From Opitutus sp. (GTDB lineage Bacteria; Verrucomicrobiota; Verrucomicrobiia; Opitutales; Opitutaceae): a DNA stretch of 61,752 nt. The position numbers were made by a program, and so were the translations under genes. How positions within the stretch are numbered: position 1 is the stretch's first letter; each line of letters begins with the position of its first letter. Below the pieces are notes generated by a model, which had not been told where the DNA came from, made no database searches, and was given only the letters and a program-made list of their open reading frames with translations. Shown piece by piece: positions 26,046-33,698 of this stretch. The stretch covers positions 1-61,752 of the forward strand of contig PNJQ01000012.1 of the NCBI GenBank assembly GCA_013821985.1. Reading direction: 5' to 3'.

Positions 26046-26071
26046 AAAAAGCCGGAGCGGTTGCTCCGGCT
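26046..26071 (-). terminator. intrinsic terminator of rpsR
   Basis: Read leftward, AGCCGGAGC, loop AACC, GCTCCGGCT, followed by a TTTTTG tract. It lies about 30 bases after the rpsR stop codon and 11 bases before the tsaC start, so it separates the two leftward genes. Confidence 0.87.
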
Positions 26072-26098
26072 CAATGCGAAAGGAGGTCGAGCTCCGGC

Positions 26099-26290
26099 TT
26101 ACAGCATCACCAGCATCGCGCGCGCACGCTTGATCTTCTTGGTCACCTTGCGCTGCTGCTTGGCCGACATGCCGGTGTATTTGCGCGGGAGGATCTTACC
26201 CGTGTCAGTGATGTAGCGGGACATCAGCTGAGGTTGGGTCATCGGAATCTCCTCGGGCTTGAGGCTCTGTTGCTTCTGTTCGGTGCTCAT
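26099..26290 (-). CDS. rpsR: 30S ribosomal protein bS18
   Basis: A 63-residue protein of the small ribosomal subunit. The core [20 protein letters not shown], followed by [21 protein letters not shown], matches bS18 (usual motif: L..Yi...GKI.prR.TG...k.QR.l..aIKRAR...llP). It is short compared with the usual 70-80 residues, and the N-terminal part ([15 protein letters not shown]) is unrelated to common forms. The gene stands alone with its own terminator, without rpsF, ssb or rplI beside it. The start at 26290 is preferred over the in-frame codon at 26347. Confidence 0.92.
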   Translation of the reverse strand: MSTEQKQQSLKPEEIPMTQPQLMSRYITDTGKILPRKYTGMSAKQQRKVTKKIKRARAMLVML

Positions 26291-26397
26291 GTGAATTGGA
26301 AAAGGGGAGCAGATGTTGCTTCCGGCACCTGCCCTGTCAACGGGCATTTTTTAGCTTTGCCCGCTCGCCGCGTGATGCCTTCGCTGACCGAAGATTA

Positions 26398-26470
26398 GTC
26401 CCCGTAGCTCAACTGGATAGAGCAGCGGTTTCCTAAACCGCGGATCCCGGTTCAAGTCCGGGCGGGGGCA
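26398..26470 (+). tRNA. tRNA-Arg (CCT anticodon)
   Basis: A 73-base cloverleaf. The acceptor is GTCCCCG/CGGGGGC with one U-G pair and discriminator A. The D arm is GCTC..GAGC, and the anticodon stem GCGGT/ACCGC has loop TTCCTAA with anticodon CCT. The variable loop is GGAT and the T arm is CCCGG-TTCAAGT-CCGGG. CCA is not encoded. It reads AGG codons. Its end lies 3 bases from the stop codon of the convergent FMN reductase gene. Confidence 0.95.
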
Positions 26471-26473
26471 CTC

Positions 26474-27082
26474 TCACATGCCGCTCCGGAAAGTCCTGTG
26501 ATCCACCACGCCGCTCGAACGCACCGTGGCGAGCGCCTTCCCATACGCGCCGAGCAACCGCAGTCCGTAACGCAACCGCGCACGAATCGTCGCGTCTTCC
26601 CTCGCGATCTCCGGTGCGCCGTCGGGCGCGTTTAGGTTCGCTTCGACGTGTTGCACGATCACGTGCTCCGGTAACCACGCGAGGCGGTTGTTTTTCGTGC
26701 CGCTCATCCGAAGTTCGGCGACGGGATAACTGCCGCCCCGGCCCGCCGAGACCGTCACGATCAACCCGGGCTTGTGACCGATTTCGTCCGCGCCGCAGTT
26801 CATCAAAAAATTCTTCACGCCGGGCGTGACCATGCCATTCCATTCCGGAGTCACGACGACAAGCGCGTCCGCCGCCTTCAATTCGCGCGAGATTGGATCC
26901 CACAACTCGTCCGGTGCGCCGCCGCTTGCCTCGTCCCACAGCGGCAGCGGGTTTCCACTCAAACTGTAGAGAAAAATTTCCGCCCCCGGCACTTCCTGCG
27001 GGAGCGCCGCGACCAGATACTTCGCGACCTTGAGCGACTGCGCCTCGACCCGATGACTGCCGCTGAGCACGAAAAATTTCAT
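26474..27082 (-). CDS. NADPH-dependent FMN reductase family protein
   Basis: A 202-residue flavodoxin-like reductase. The N-terminus MKFFVLSGSHRVEAQSLKVA holds the phosphate-binding GSxR-S motif of this family. ALVVVTPEWNGMVTPGVKNF is the conserved PEYNxxxPGxLKN segment, here with EWNG. VTVSAGRGGSYPVAELRM completes the flavin site. It probably reduces FMN or quinones with NADPH. The C-terminal 40 residues extend beyond the minimal domain. The start at 27082 is where homology begins; the frame continues far upstream antisense to aroC. It is divergent from aroC with a 60-base gap. Confidence 0.9.
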   Translation of the reverse strand: MKFFVLSGSHRVEAQSLKVAKYLVAALPQEVPGAEIFLYSLSGNPLPLWDEASGGAPDELWDPISRELKAADALVVVTPEWNGMVTPGVKNFLMNCGADEIGHKPGLIVTVSAGRGGSYPVAELRMSGTKNNRLAWLPEHVIVQHVEANLNAPDGAPEIAREDATIRARLRYGLRLLGAYGKALATVRSSGVVDHRTFRSGM

Positions 27083-27142
27083 GACGGACACGATGCGGAG
27101 CAGGGGCTTGCTTGCAAGCGGGGTTAGCCTAACCCTTCCGTC

Positions 27143-28234
27143 GTGCCCAATTCCTTCGGAAAACTCTTCCGCATCACCACGTGGGGCGAGAGCCACGGCC
27201 CGTCGGTGGGCGTCGTGATCGACGGCTGCCCGCCGCGGCTGCCGCTGGACGAATCCGAAATCCAAACCGACCTCGACCGCCGCCGCCCAGGCCAAAGCGA
27301 CATCACGACGCCGCGCAAAGAAGCTGACCGCGTGGAGTTTCTCTCGGGCCTTTTCGAGGGCCGCACGACTGGCCAGCCGCTGGCGATGCTCGTCCGGAAT
27401 TCCGACGCCCGGCCCGAGGCTTATGCGGAAATGAAGAGCGCGTTCCGCCCGTCGCATGCCGATTTCACCTACCAAACGAAATTCGGCATCCGCGATCATC
27501 GCGGCGGCGGGCGCTCCTCCGCGCGCGAGACGATCGGCCGCGTCGCGGCGGGTGCGGTGGCGCGGAAGATTCTTTCGCGCGCCGGCAACGTCGAGGTGCG
27601 CGCGTTCGTCACGCACATCCACCACATCGCCGCGCCGTCGCCCGACCACTTTCCGACGCTCGCCGAAGTCGATGCCAACGCCGTCCGCTGCCCGCACGCG
27701 CCGACGGCCGAAAAAATGATCGAGACGATCAAACAGGCGCGCGCCGCCGGCGATTCCGTTGGAGGCATCATCGAGTGTCGCGTGCGCGGCGTGCCGGCCG
27801 GACTTGGCGAACCCGTCTTCGACCGCCTCGAGGCCGACCTTGGCAAAGCGATGTTGTCGCTGCCGGCGACGAAAGGTTTCGAGATTGGCAGCGGTTTCAC
27901 CGGCACGCTCCTCAAAGGCTCGCAACACAACGACGCTTTCGTCGCCCGCGAAGGCGTCGTGCACACCGCGACGAACAAATCCGGCGGCGTGCAGGGCGGG
28001 ATCAGCAACGGTCAGGAAATCGTCTTCCGCGTGGCGTTCAAACCCACTGCCACGATCATGCAAAACCAGTCCACCGTCGATGTGCACGGTCAACCCGCGG
28101 AGTTGCACGCCCGCGGGCGCCACGACCCTTGCGTCGTGCCCCGCGCAGTCGTCATCGTCGAAGCGATGGCGGCGCTGGTGCTCGTCGATCACTGGATGCG
28201 GCACACGGCGCAAAACCACACTTTCAAGTTCTGA
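27143..28234 (+). CDS. aroC: chorismate synthase AroC
   Basis: A 363-residue enzyme converting 5-enolpyruvylshikimate 3-phosphate to chorismate with reduced [24 protein letters not shown] is cut here to its key parts: FGKLFR and GESHG, with the catalytic His. [13 protein letters not shown] and the [10 protein letters not shown] signature follow, then [20 protein letters not shown]. The end part has [11 protein letters not shown] and [11 protein letters not shown]. The start is a GTG at 27143, fixed by the family N-terminus; no Shine-Dalgarno site is visible. A GGTTAGCCTAACC palindrome lies just upstream. The neighbouring FMN reductase, divergently transcribed, could supply reduced flavin, but this is inference. 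Confidence 0.97.
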   Translation: MPNSFGKLFRITTWGESHGPSVGVVIDGCPPRLPLDESEIQTDLDRRRPGQSDITTPRKEADRVEFLSGLFEGRTTGQPLAMLVRNSDARPEAYAEMKSAFRPSHADFTYQTKFGIRDHRGGGRSSARETIGRVAAGAVARKILSRAGNVEVRAFVTHIHHIAAPSPDHFPTLAEVDANAVRCPHAPTAEKMIETIKQARAAGDSVGGIIECRVRGVPAGLGEPVFDRLEADLGKAMLSLPATKGFEIGSGFTGTLLKGSQHNDAFVAREGVVHTATNKSGGVQGGISNGQEIVFRVAFKPTATIMQNQSTVDVHGQPAELHARGRHDPCVVPRAVVIVEAMAALVLVDHWMRHTAQNHTFKF

Positions 28235-28271
28235 CTTGTCGGACGCTTCCGTCCGAATTTCTTCGCCCGCG

Positions 28272-29051
28272 ATGAACTCCAGCGCCGCCTCCGTCTATTT
28301 CGTTCTCGGCACGCCCGGCTCCGGTCGGCGCGCGATCCTGCACGACCTGATCGAAAACGGCCTTAAGCCCGAGGATCGCGTGCTCGTCTTGCTCGCCTCC
28401 AGCGAGGCCGTCGATCCGGCCGATGAAAAACTCGCCACGCGCGCCAATACCGAAGTGCGCCGCTGGACCGCGACGGGAGCGGAGCTGCTTACGGACGAAC
28501 AGCTGCCCGTCGATGGTCATGTTTTTCTCGTCGCAGATTCGCACGCCGACATCGTCACGCAGATCGAGTCGCTCAAACCCTGGCTGGTTCGCCATGACGC
28601 CGAACTCGCGCGGGTCATCACCGTGGTGAACTGCCAGTTTGTGGAAAAAAATCCACCGGCGCTCGCGTGGTTCGACGCGTGCATCCATTTTTCCGACGTC
28701 GTGTTTCTCACCAAACGCGAAGGCGTGGAGAACAAGTGGCTCAGCAGCTTCATCCGCCGCTACGAAGACCAATTTTATCCCTGTCACTTCATCCAATTGA
28801 AGAAGGGCGGCATCGCCAATCCCGCGCTGGTGCTCGAGCCACAACCGCGCCGTGTCTCGCAGTATTTCGAGGACGAGGAACCGCTCCCGGCCGATCTCGT
28901 GATCGAAACCGACGACGAAGAGGACGAGGACGAACCCGACGAGGACGCGACGCCGCTCGAACCGTATTTCGAGCGCAACCGCAACGGGCGCCGCGTGAAA
29001 GAACTGCCGGACATTCGGAAGCTCTACGAGACCCAGGCTCCCGCGGGCTAG
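28272..29051 (+). CDS. CobW-like P-loop protein, degenerate, with acidic C-terminal region
   Basis: A 259-residue protein I do not recognise as a named family. It starts with a strand-loop VYFVLGTPGSGRRAIL that resembles a Walker A motif but has RR in place of K-S/T. ITVVNCQFVEKNPPALAWFD and FSDVVFLTKREGVENKWL follow the layout of CobW-type GTPases, where an NKxD motif would sit near TKRE. A very acidic stretch (about residues 215-235, ETDDEEDEDEPDEDATPLEP) precedes a basic tail. It may be a GTPase relative that no longer binds nucleotide. It follows aroC by 37 bases and may be co-transcribed with it. Confidence 0.7.
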   Translation: MNSSAASVYFVLGTPGSGRRAILHDLIENGLKPEDRVLVLLASSEAVDPADEKLATRANTEVRRWTATGAELLTDEQLPVDGHVFLVADSHADIVTQIESLKPWLVRHDAELARVITVVNCQFVEKNPPALAWFDACIHFSDVVFLTKREGVENKWLSSFIRRYEDQFYPCHFIQLKKGGIANPALVLEPQPRRVSQYFEDEEPLPADLVIETDDEEDEDEPDEDATPLEPYFERNRNGRRVKELPDIRKLYETQAPAG

Positions 29052-29069
29052 AGCGTTTCCGAAAAATCG

Positions 29070-29142
29070 TAGCCGGGGTCGCTGCCCCAGGTGAGGACCC
29101 GCGCCGAAAAGACGCCCCGACCGGGCGCAACGAGCCCGGCTA
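29070..29142. repeat. REP-like palindrome TAGCCGGG/CCCGGCTA
   Basis: TAGCCGGGGTCG (29070-29081) and an imperfect complement ending CCCGGCTA (29135-29142) enclose smaller GC-rich hairpins. It fills the gap between the convergent CobW-like and cdd genes. It may work as a bidirectional transcription end, but no T-tract is present. Confidence 0.5.
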
Positions 29143-29160
29143 TAGAATTGCCGCAACGGT

Positions 29161-30126
29161 CTAGCCGAGCCGCGCGGCGAAGTATTCCAGCTTCACCTTC
29201 GGCGCCACCACCGCGAGCAACGCCGCGGTCGCGATTTCCTGGCTCGCCAGCGTCGGCACTTCGACCAGCACGCAGCGGCGTAAAGTGCGCGATGCCGCGC
29301 CCGAGCGATTCAGATGTGCAAACGCCAGCGCGGACTGAAGCGGAGAGAGGCTCGGGTTGTAGGCCGCATTTCCCGCATAACGTCCCGTGACGACCGCGCC
29401 GTCCGAAAATTCGAGCGCGACGCCGGAAAATTGACCGGCATCCGGAGTCGGGTAGGGGGCGTAGCTCGCACGCGCGGCGTCCAACGCCATTGCCACGACA
29501 TGGTCGCGCGCCGCACCGCGCTTGATCGTGAGTGTCGGGGCGCCCTGCGGCGGATCCATGAGGCCGCCGCGCACGCCCAAGGCGGACGGACCGAACGCCT
29601 GGGGCAGAAGGTCGCCGAGCGGGTTGGATCTCCACGCGCCGGATTTCGCCGCGGGCATGAAGATCGGCAGTTCGCCGCCTGTCGCCAATTCGTTGAGGAA
29701 TTGCCGGCAATGGCCGCATGGGGCCGCGCTCACTGCGAGTGCGCTGAGTCCACGTTCACCATTGAGCCAGGCGTTGTTCACCGCGCACTGCTCGGCGTGC
29801 AGCGTGAAGTTCAGAGCGATCCCGCTGAATTCGATGTTCGCGCCGAAATAGAGAGTCGGTGCGTCGCCCGCACCGAGTTCACCGGCGACCACCACGCCGA
29901 CCTGATACGCCGAAACCGGAACGATCGCGTAGTGTTGGGCGACGGGCACGAGCATCATCATCCAGCCCGGCAAATCCAGTCGCAGCGTGCGCATCATCTC
30001 CGCGCTGATCGCGGCGGGAACCACGCCGCCGGTGTCCCACAATGCATCGATCGGCGCCCGCGCCGCGCGCGGCAGACGGGCGATTTGGGCTTTCCATGCC
30101 GCCGAACGCGAAGAGCTCGATTTCAT
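29161..30126 (-). CDS. cdd: cytidine deaminase (E. coli-type dimeric)
   Basis: A 321-residue pyrimidine salvage enzyme that hydrolyses cytidine and deoxycytidine to uridine and deoxyuridine. The zinc site is LHAEQ (His110, catalytic Glu112) plus APCGHC (Cys137, Cys140), in the pattern of the long two-domain E. coli Cdd in which one Zn ligand is His. A second, catalytically empty domain follows (about 200-321, with YAPYPTPDAGQFSGVALEF). It is slightly longer than E. coli Cdd (294). The start at 30126 is the first ATG before the homologous region. A deoA homologue nearby acts in the same salvage route. Confidence 0.94.
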   Translation of the reverse strand: MKSSSSRSAAWKAQIARLPRAARAPIDALWDTGGVVPAAISAEMMRTLRLDLPGWMMMLVPVAQHYAIVPVSAYQVGVVVAGELGAGDAPTLYFGANIEFSGIALNFTLHAEQCAVNNAWLNGERGLSALAVSAAPCGHCRQFLNELATGGELPIFMPAAKSGAWRSNPLGDLLPQAFGPSALGVRGGLMDPPQGAPTLTIKRGAARDHVVAMALDAARASYAPYPTPDAGQFSGVALEFSDGAVVTGRYAGNAAYNPSLSPLQSALAFAHLNRSGAASRTLRRCVLVEVPTLASQEIATAALLAVVAPKVKLEYFAARLG

Positions 30127-30231
30127 CGTGCGGCGAGTGAATGCCCGCGCCCTTGGCGGGTCAATGCGCCGCCGATTCCCTTGCCCGAAAATCGGCCGCG
30201 GACTTGCACCCGTTCCCGCTATGCTGGCAGC

Positions 30232-31320
30232 ATGATTCAGCTCGAACATCCCGTTCCCGTGACTGCCGCCGTCCACCAATTGCCCTCGTTTCGCACGATG
30301 TATCGCGCGATCTCGCGGCGCGACCCGGCTTATGAAGGCGTGTTTTACACCTGCGTCAAAACCACCGGAATCTTTTGTCGGCCGACGTGCCGCGCGAAAT
30401 TTGCGAAGGCGGAGAATGTCGAATTTGTCGCCTCCGTTACCGAGGCGCTCCACGGCGGCTATCGCCCGTGCCGCTTGTGTCATCCGATGGATGCAAATCG
30501 TCCGGTGCCCGCGCTCGTCGAGCGGTTGCGCCGCGCCGTGGAGGAATCCGCGGAAGGCCGCGTGACCGACAAGGATCTCGCCGCGATGGCCATCGAACCA
30601 TCGACCGCGCGTCGGCAATTCAAGGCGTATTATTCAATGACGTTCCACGCCTACCAGCGGGCGCGCCGCATGGGTCTGGCACTGCACGGCATCAAGTCCG
30701 GCAAACCCGTCGTCGAGGCGCAGCTCGAAGGCGGCTACGAATCGACCAGCGGATTCCGCGAGGCATTTGCGCGTATTTTTGGCGACGCACCAAGCGCAGC
30801 GAAGGGCCGCGCGTGCCTCGTCGGCCGTCGCATTGAGACGCCGCTCGGCACCATGCTGGCCCTCGCAGACGATGCGGGCTTGCGCCTGCTGGAATTCGTC
30901 GATCGTCGCGGACTCGAGCGCGAACTCATGCTTTTGCGCCGCCGGCTGAAGTGCGTGATCGTTCCCGGCAACAACCCCACGCTCGACGCGACGGCGGCGC
31001 AGCTCGCCCGCTATTTCGCCGGCGAGTCACTGACGTTCGATTTGCCGCTCGCGCCGGTCGGCTCGGATTTTCAACGCCGTGTTTGGGCGGAATTACAACG
31101 CATCCCGCCCGCCCGGACGCGGAGTTATTTGGAGATGGCCGGCCACGTCGGCGTGCCGAAGGCCGCCCGCGCCATCGGTCGCGCCAACGGTTCGAACATG
31201 ATCGCACTCGTGATCCCGTGCCACCGCGTGATCAATGCGAATGGCACGCTTTGCGGCTATGCGGGCGGTCTCTGGCGCAAGCAGCGGCTGCTCGATCACG
31301 AGCGGAAATTCGCCTCCTGA
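30232..31320 (+). CDS. ada: Ada-type bifunctional regulator / O6-methylguanine-DNA methyltransferase
   Basis: A 362-residue DNA repair protein. The N-terminal Ada domain has the zinc/methyl-acceptor cysteines TTGIFCRPTCRAK (Cys49, Cys53) and YRPCRLCHP (Cys80, Cys83). An AraC-type HTH follows (about 95-185, VEAQLEGGYESTSGFREAFA). The C-terminal methyltransferase has GTxxSY-type RTRSYLEMAG and the active site IPCHRV with Cys330. In E. coli, methylated Ada activates its own gene; the same is likely here. It is divergent from cdd with a 105-base gap. The start at 30232 gives the family N-terminus, although the frame is open far upstream. Confidence 0.95.
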   Translation: MIQLEHPVPVTAAVHQLPSFRTMYRAISRRDPAYEGVFYTCVKTTGIFCRPTCRAKFAKAENVEFVASVTEALHGGYRPCRLCHPMDANRPVPALVERLRRAVEESAEGRVTDKDLAAMAIEPSTARRQFKAYYSMTFHAYQRARRMGLALHGIKSGKPVVEAQLEGGYESTSGFREAFARIFGDAPSAAKGRACLVGRRIETPLGTMLALADDAGLRLLEFVDRRGLERELMLLRRRLKCVIVPGNNPTLDATAAQLARYFAGESLTFDLPLAPVGSDFQRRVWAELQRIPPARTRSYLEMAGHVGVPKAARAIGRANGSNMIALVIPCHRVINANGTLCGYAGGLWRKQRLLDHERKFAS

Positions 31321-31348
31321 CGCTCCGGCGCGCGGGTGCACAAAATCC

Positions 31349-31376
31349 TTGCACCACTCGGGGCGGAGCCTATCCA
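31349..31376 (+). promoter_or_regulatory. sigma70-type promoter of tRNA-Leu
   Basis: TTGCAC and TATCCA are separated by 16 bases, with the -10 box ending 15 bases before the mature tRNA 5' end. Spacing and position fit a short tRNA leader. Confidence 0.55.
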
Positions 31377-31391
31377 TGCCCTTTCCCCTCC

Positions 31392-31476
31392 GCTCGGGTG
31401 GTGGAACTGGTAGACACGCAGGTCTCAGAAGCCTGTGCTTAACCGCATGGGGGTTCGAGTCCCCCCCCGAGCACCA
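31392..31476 (+). tRNA. tRNA-Leu (CAG anticodon), CCA encoded
   Basis: An 85-base class II tRNA. The acceptor is GCTCGGG/CCCGAGC with discriminator A and encoded CCA. The D arm contains TGGTAGACAC. The anticodon stem CAGGT/GCCTG has loop CTCAGAA, anticodon CAG. A long variable arm (about TGCTTAACCGCA) and the T loop GGTTCGAGTCC follow. It reads CUG codons, the dominant Leu codon expected in this GC-rich genome. Confidence 0.95.
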
Positions 31477-31477
31477 G

Positions 31478-31588
31478 CCTTCGCCAAGGCTTCGGCTGGC
31501 AGGCCAGCCTGAGCGAGTGAGGATTTTATCGGCGCAGGAGGGTCCGAATTAACAGGGAGAAGGCTGCCGTCCGAAGCCTTGGCGAAGG
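31478..31588. repeat. 18-base inverted repeat directly after tRNA-Leu
   Basis: CCTTCGCCAAGGCTTCGG (31478-31495) and its perfect complement CCGAAGCCTTGGCGAAGG (31571-31588) enclose 75 bases. It starts 1 base after the CCA end. It could be an interspersed mobile palindrome inserted next to the tRNA or part of transcript termination; no T-tract follows either arm. No integrase gene is present. Confidence 0.65.
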
Positions 31589-31651
31589 ACGGCTTCGATC
31601 TCCGCAGCGTGCTAAGCTTACCCGTCGCGGCGCCGCGTCCGCCGCCGAAAC

Positions 31652-32980
31652 TCAGGAAATCAACTCCTGCACCAGCGGCTCAAGCGTCGGCGCCGCGGCC
31701 GTGAACTTCACTGCTTCGCGCACGAGCGCTTCGGCACGCGTGCCTTTCGCGTCGTCGTTGACGTGCAGCGTGCACAGCAGCGTGCCGGGTGCAACGGGTT
31801 CGCCGATCTTGATCAGGTCGGCGATGCCGACGGCGTGATCGACCTTGTCGGTGACCGCCGCGCGTCCGCCACCGAGCGCCATGATGGCATGGCCACATCG
31901 CAGCGCATCAACTTCGCTGACGAAGCCGCTCGCATCGGCGCCGCGGGCCCGGACTTCAATTTTCTTATTCGCGGTCGGCAAAATCGAATAATCCTCGATG
32001 ACGCGCGGGTCGCCGCCTTGGGCGACGCACATCTCGTGGAATTTCTGCAGCGCGCGGCCGTTCGCGATCGCGGTGTCCATCTTCGTGCGCGCTTCGGCCA
32101 TGTCCTTCGCCGCGCCGCCGAGCACGAGCATGTGACCGGTGAGCGCGAACGTGACTTCCATCAGATCGTCCGGGCCGCGACCCTTGAGGCACTCGATCGA
32201 CTCGATGACCTCCGTCGTGTGGCCGGCGCAGCGGCCGAGCGGCTGGTTCATCGCGGTGAGTTGCGCCCAGACCGGTTTGCCGGCGGCCTGGCCGACGGCG
32301 ACCATCGCACGCGCGAGCGTGAGCGCGTCTTCTTTTTTCTTCATGAACGCGCCTTGGCCGAACTTCACGTCGAGCACGAGCGAGTCGATGCCCTCCGCCA
32401 GTTTCTTCGACATGATGCTCGCGCAAATGAGCGGGATGCACTCGACCGTGCCGGTAACGTCGCGCAGCGAGTAAAGTTTTCGATCGGCCGGCACGACTTG
32501 AGGGGTCTGGCCGATCATTGCCATGCCGACCTTTTGCAGGATCGCGCGGAATTCCGGCACGTCGAGCATCACGCGAAATCCCGGGATCGCCTCGAGCTTG
32601 TCGAGCGTGCCGCCGGTGTGACCGAGGCCGCGTCCGGACATCATGGGCACCGTGATGCCGCACGCGGCGGCGAGCGGCGCGAGGATGAGCGAGACCTTGT
32701 CGCCGACGCCGCCGGTGGAGTGCTTGTCCACTTTCGCGCCGGGCAGGTCGCGCAGGTCGATGACGTCGCCGGAGCGCATCATCGCGTCGGTGAGCCACGC
32801 CGTTTCCTGCGGCGTCATGCCGCGCCAGAAAATCGCCATCAACAACGCCGTCGCCTGGTAGTCGGCGAACTGGCCGTTCACCACGCCGCGCGCGAAAAAT
32901 CCGATCTCGTCCTGGGTGAGCGCTCCGCCGTCGCGCTTTTTGATGATGATGTTCTGCGGGAAATACGTGCCGCTGCTCAT
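31652..32980 (-). CDS. deoA: thymidine/pyrimidine-nucleoside phosphorylase
   Basis: A 442-residue enzyme of the thymidine phosphorylase family, which splits (deoxy)pyrimidine nucleosides with phosphate. It starts FPQNIIIKKRDGGALTQDEI, and the phosphate and nucleoside site is VDKHSTGGVGDKVSLILAP. SGRGLGHTGGTLDKLEAIPG and VLDVKFGQGAFMK follow. The C-terminal domain has VDHAVGIADLIKIGEPV. I cannot separate DeoA from the broader pyrimidine phosphorylase Pdp by eye. It is preceded by a membrane-protein gene 11 bases away in the same direction, suggesting co-transcription. Together with cdd it covers pyrimidine nucleoside salvage. Confidence 0.93.
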   Translation of the reverse strand: MSSGTYFPQNIIIKKRDGGALTQDEIGFFARGVVNGQFADYQATALLMAIFWRGMTPQETAWLTDAMMRSGDVIDLRDLPGAKVDKHSTGGVGDKVSLILAPLAAACGITVPMMSGRGLGHTGGTLDKLEAIPGFRVMLDVPEFRAILQKVGMAMIGQTPQVVPADRKLYSLRDVTGTVECIPLICASIMSKKLAEGIDSLVLDVKFGQGAFMKKKEDALTLARAMVAVGQAAGKPVWAQLTAMNQPLGRCAGHTTEVIESIECLKGRGPDDLMEVTFALTGHMLVLGGAAKDMAEARTKMDTAIANGRALQKFHEMCVAQGGDPRVIEDYSILPTANKKIEVRARGADASGFVSEVDALRCGHAIMALGGGRAAVTDKVDHAVGIADLIKIGEPVAPGTLLCTLHVNDDAKGTRAEALVREAVKFTAAAPTLEPLVQELIS

Positions 32981-32991
32981 GAGCCGCGGAT

Positions 32992-33552
32992 TCAATCCAC
33001 GGAGCGTTCGCGCGTCGAGGGGTTTTCCGCGAGCGCCGCAGCGATGTCCTCGCGCTGAGCTCGATACCACCAGGCGAGTCCGACTTGGTAGAGCGTGCTG
33101 ACGCCGAGCAAGACGGAACCGACGAGCGAATTCATCGAGCGCAGCAGCAGGTCGCGGTCCGCCACCGGATCGAGTCCGGCTTCGGTCATCTGCGCCTTGA
33201 GCTTGTCCTGCGCGGCCGTGGGAATCTCCGCCCAGTAGGTTGCGGCGTCGAAGTGCTGCCACCGCCACAGCACATAGCCGAGGATGACAGTGTAGAGGCA
33301 GGCTTGCGCGCCCACCAGCCATTGCAGCCCGCCGAAGTCGCCCGCGCGCAAACGATCCTGACCGAAAAATTCCATCGCGCCGCAAACCAGCGCCAGTGCC
33401 GAGAAGCCCGCAAACACCCAGTTTTCCGCGGGGACGCTGACCAGCAGGCTAAATCCGGCGCACACGATCACACCGACGCTGTCCGCGCGGGCGAGGCGGA
33501 CGACACGCTCGAGTTTCACCTCGGGCAGCACGGGCGGGACGTTGGCGGACAT
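32992..33552 (-). CDS. conserved four-helix membrane protein, function unknown
   Basis: A 186-residue protein with about four predicted membrane helices: near VGVIVCAGFSLLVSV, WVFAGFSALALVCGAMEFF, LVGAQACLYTVILGYVLW and LVGSVLLGVSTLYQVGLAWW. A soluble loop of about 45 residues lies between helices 3 and 4 (AEIPTAAQDKLKAQMTEAGL). I do not recognise the family and see no catalytic motif. It is probably in one transcript with the phosphorylase gene 11 bases downstream and is divergent from hrpA. The start at 33552 follows from the position of the first helix. Confidence 0.72.
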   Translation of the reverse strand: MSANVPPVLPEVKLERVVRLARADSVGVIVCAGFSLLVSVPAENWVFAGFSALALVCGAMEFFGQDRLRAGDFGGLQWLVGAQACLYTVILGYVLWRWQHFDAATYWAEIPTAAQDKLKAQMTEAGLDPVADRDLLLRSMNSLVGSVLLGVSTLYQVGLAWWYRAQREDIAAALAENPSTRERSVD

Positions 33553-33698
33553 GAAGGGCGATGATGGGCGCAGCGCGCGGCGCGCGCCAAGCGAGATATT
33601 TGCCCAGAAGCGGATGTTTCGTGCCATCCGTGCCGGAAGGGCGGCACTTTCATGCCTCGACGCGGCAACGTTCACGCTTTCACTCTGTCGGTTCGCGC

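Noticed and set aside
31392-31651. Integrated element or att site at tRNA-Leu
   Set aside because: There is no integrase, no duplicated tRNA end and no foreign-looking gene; only an inverted repeat is seen.
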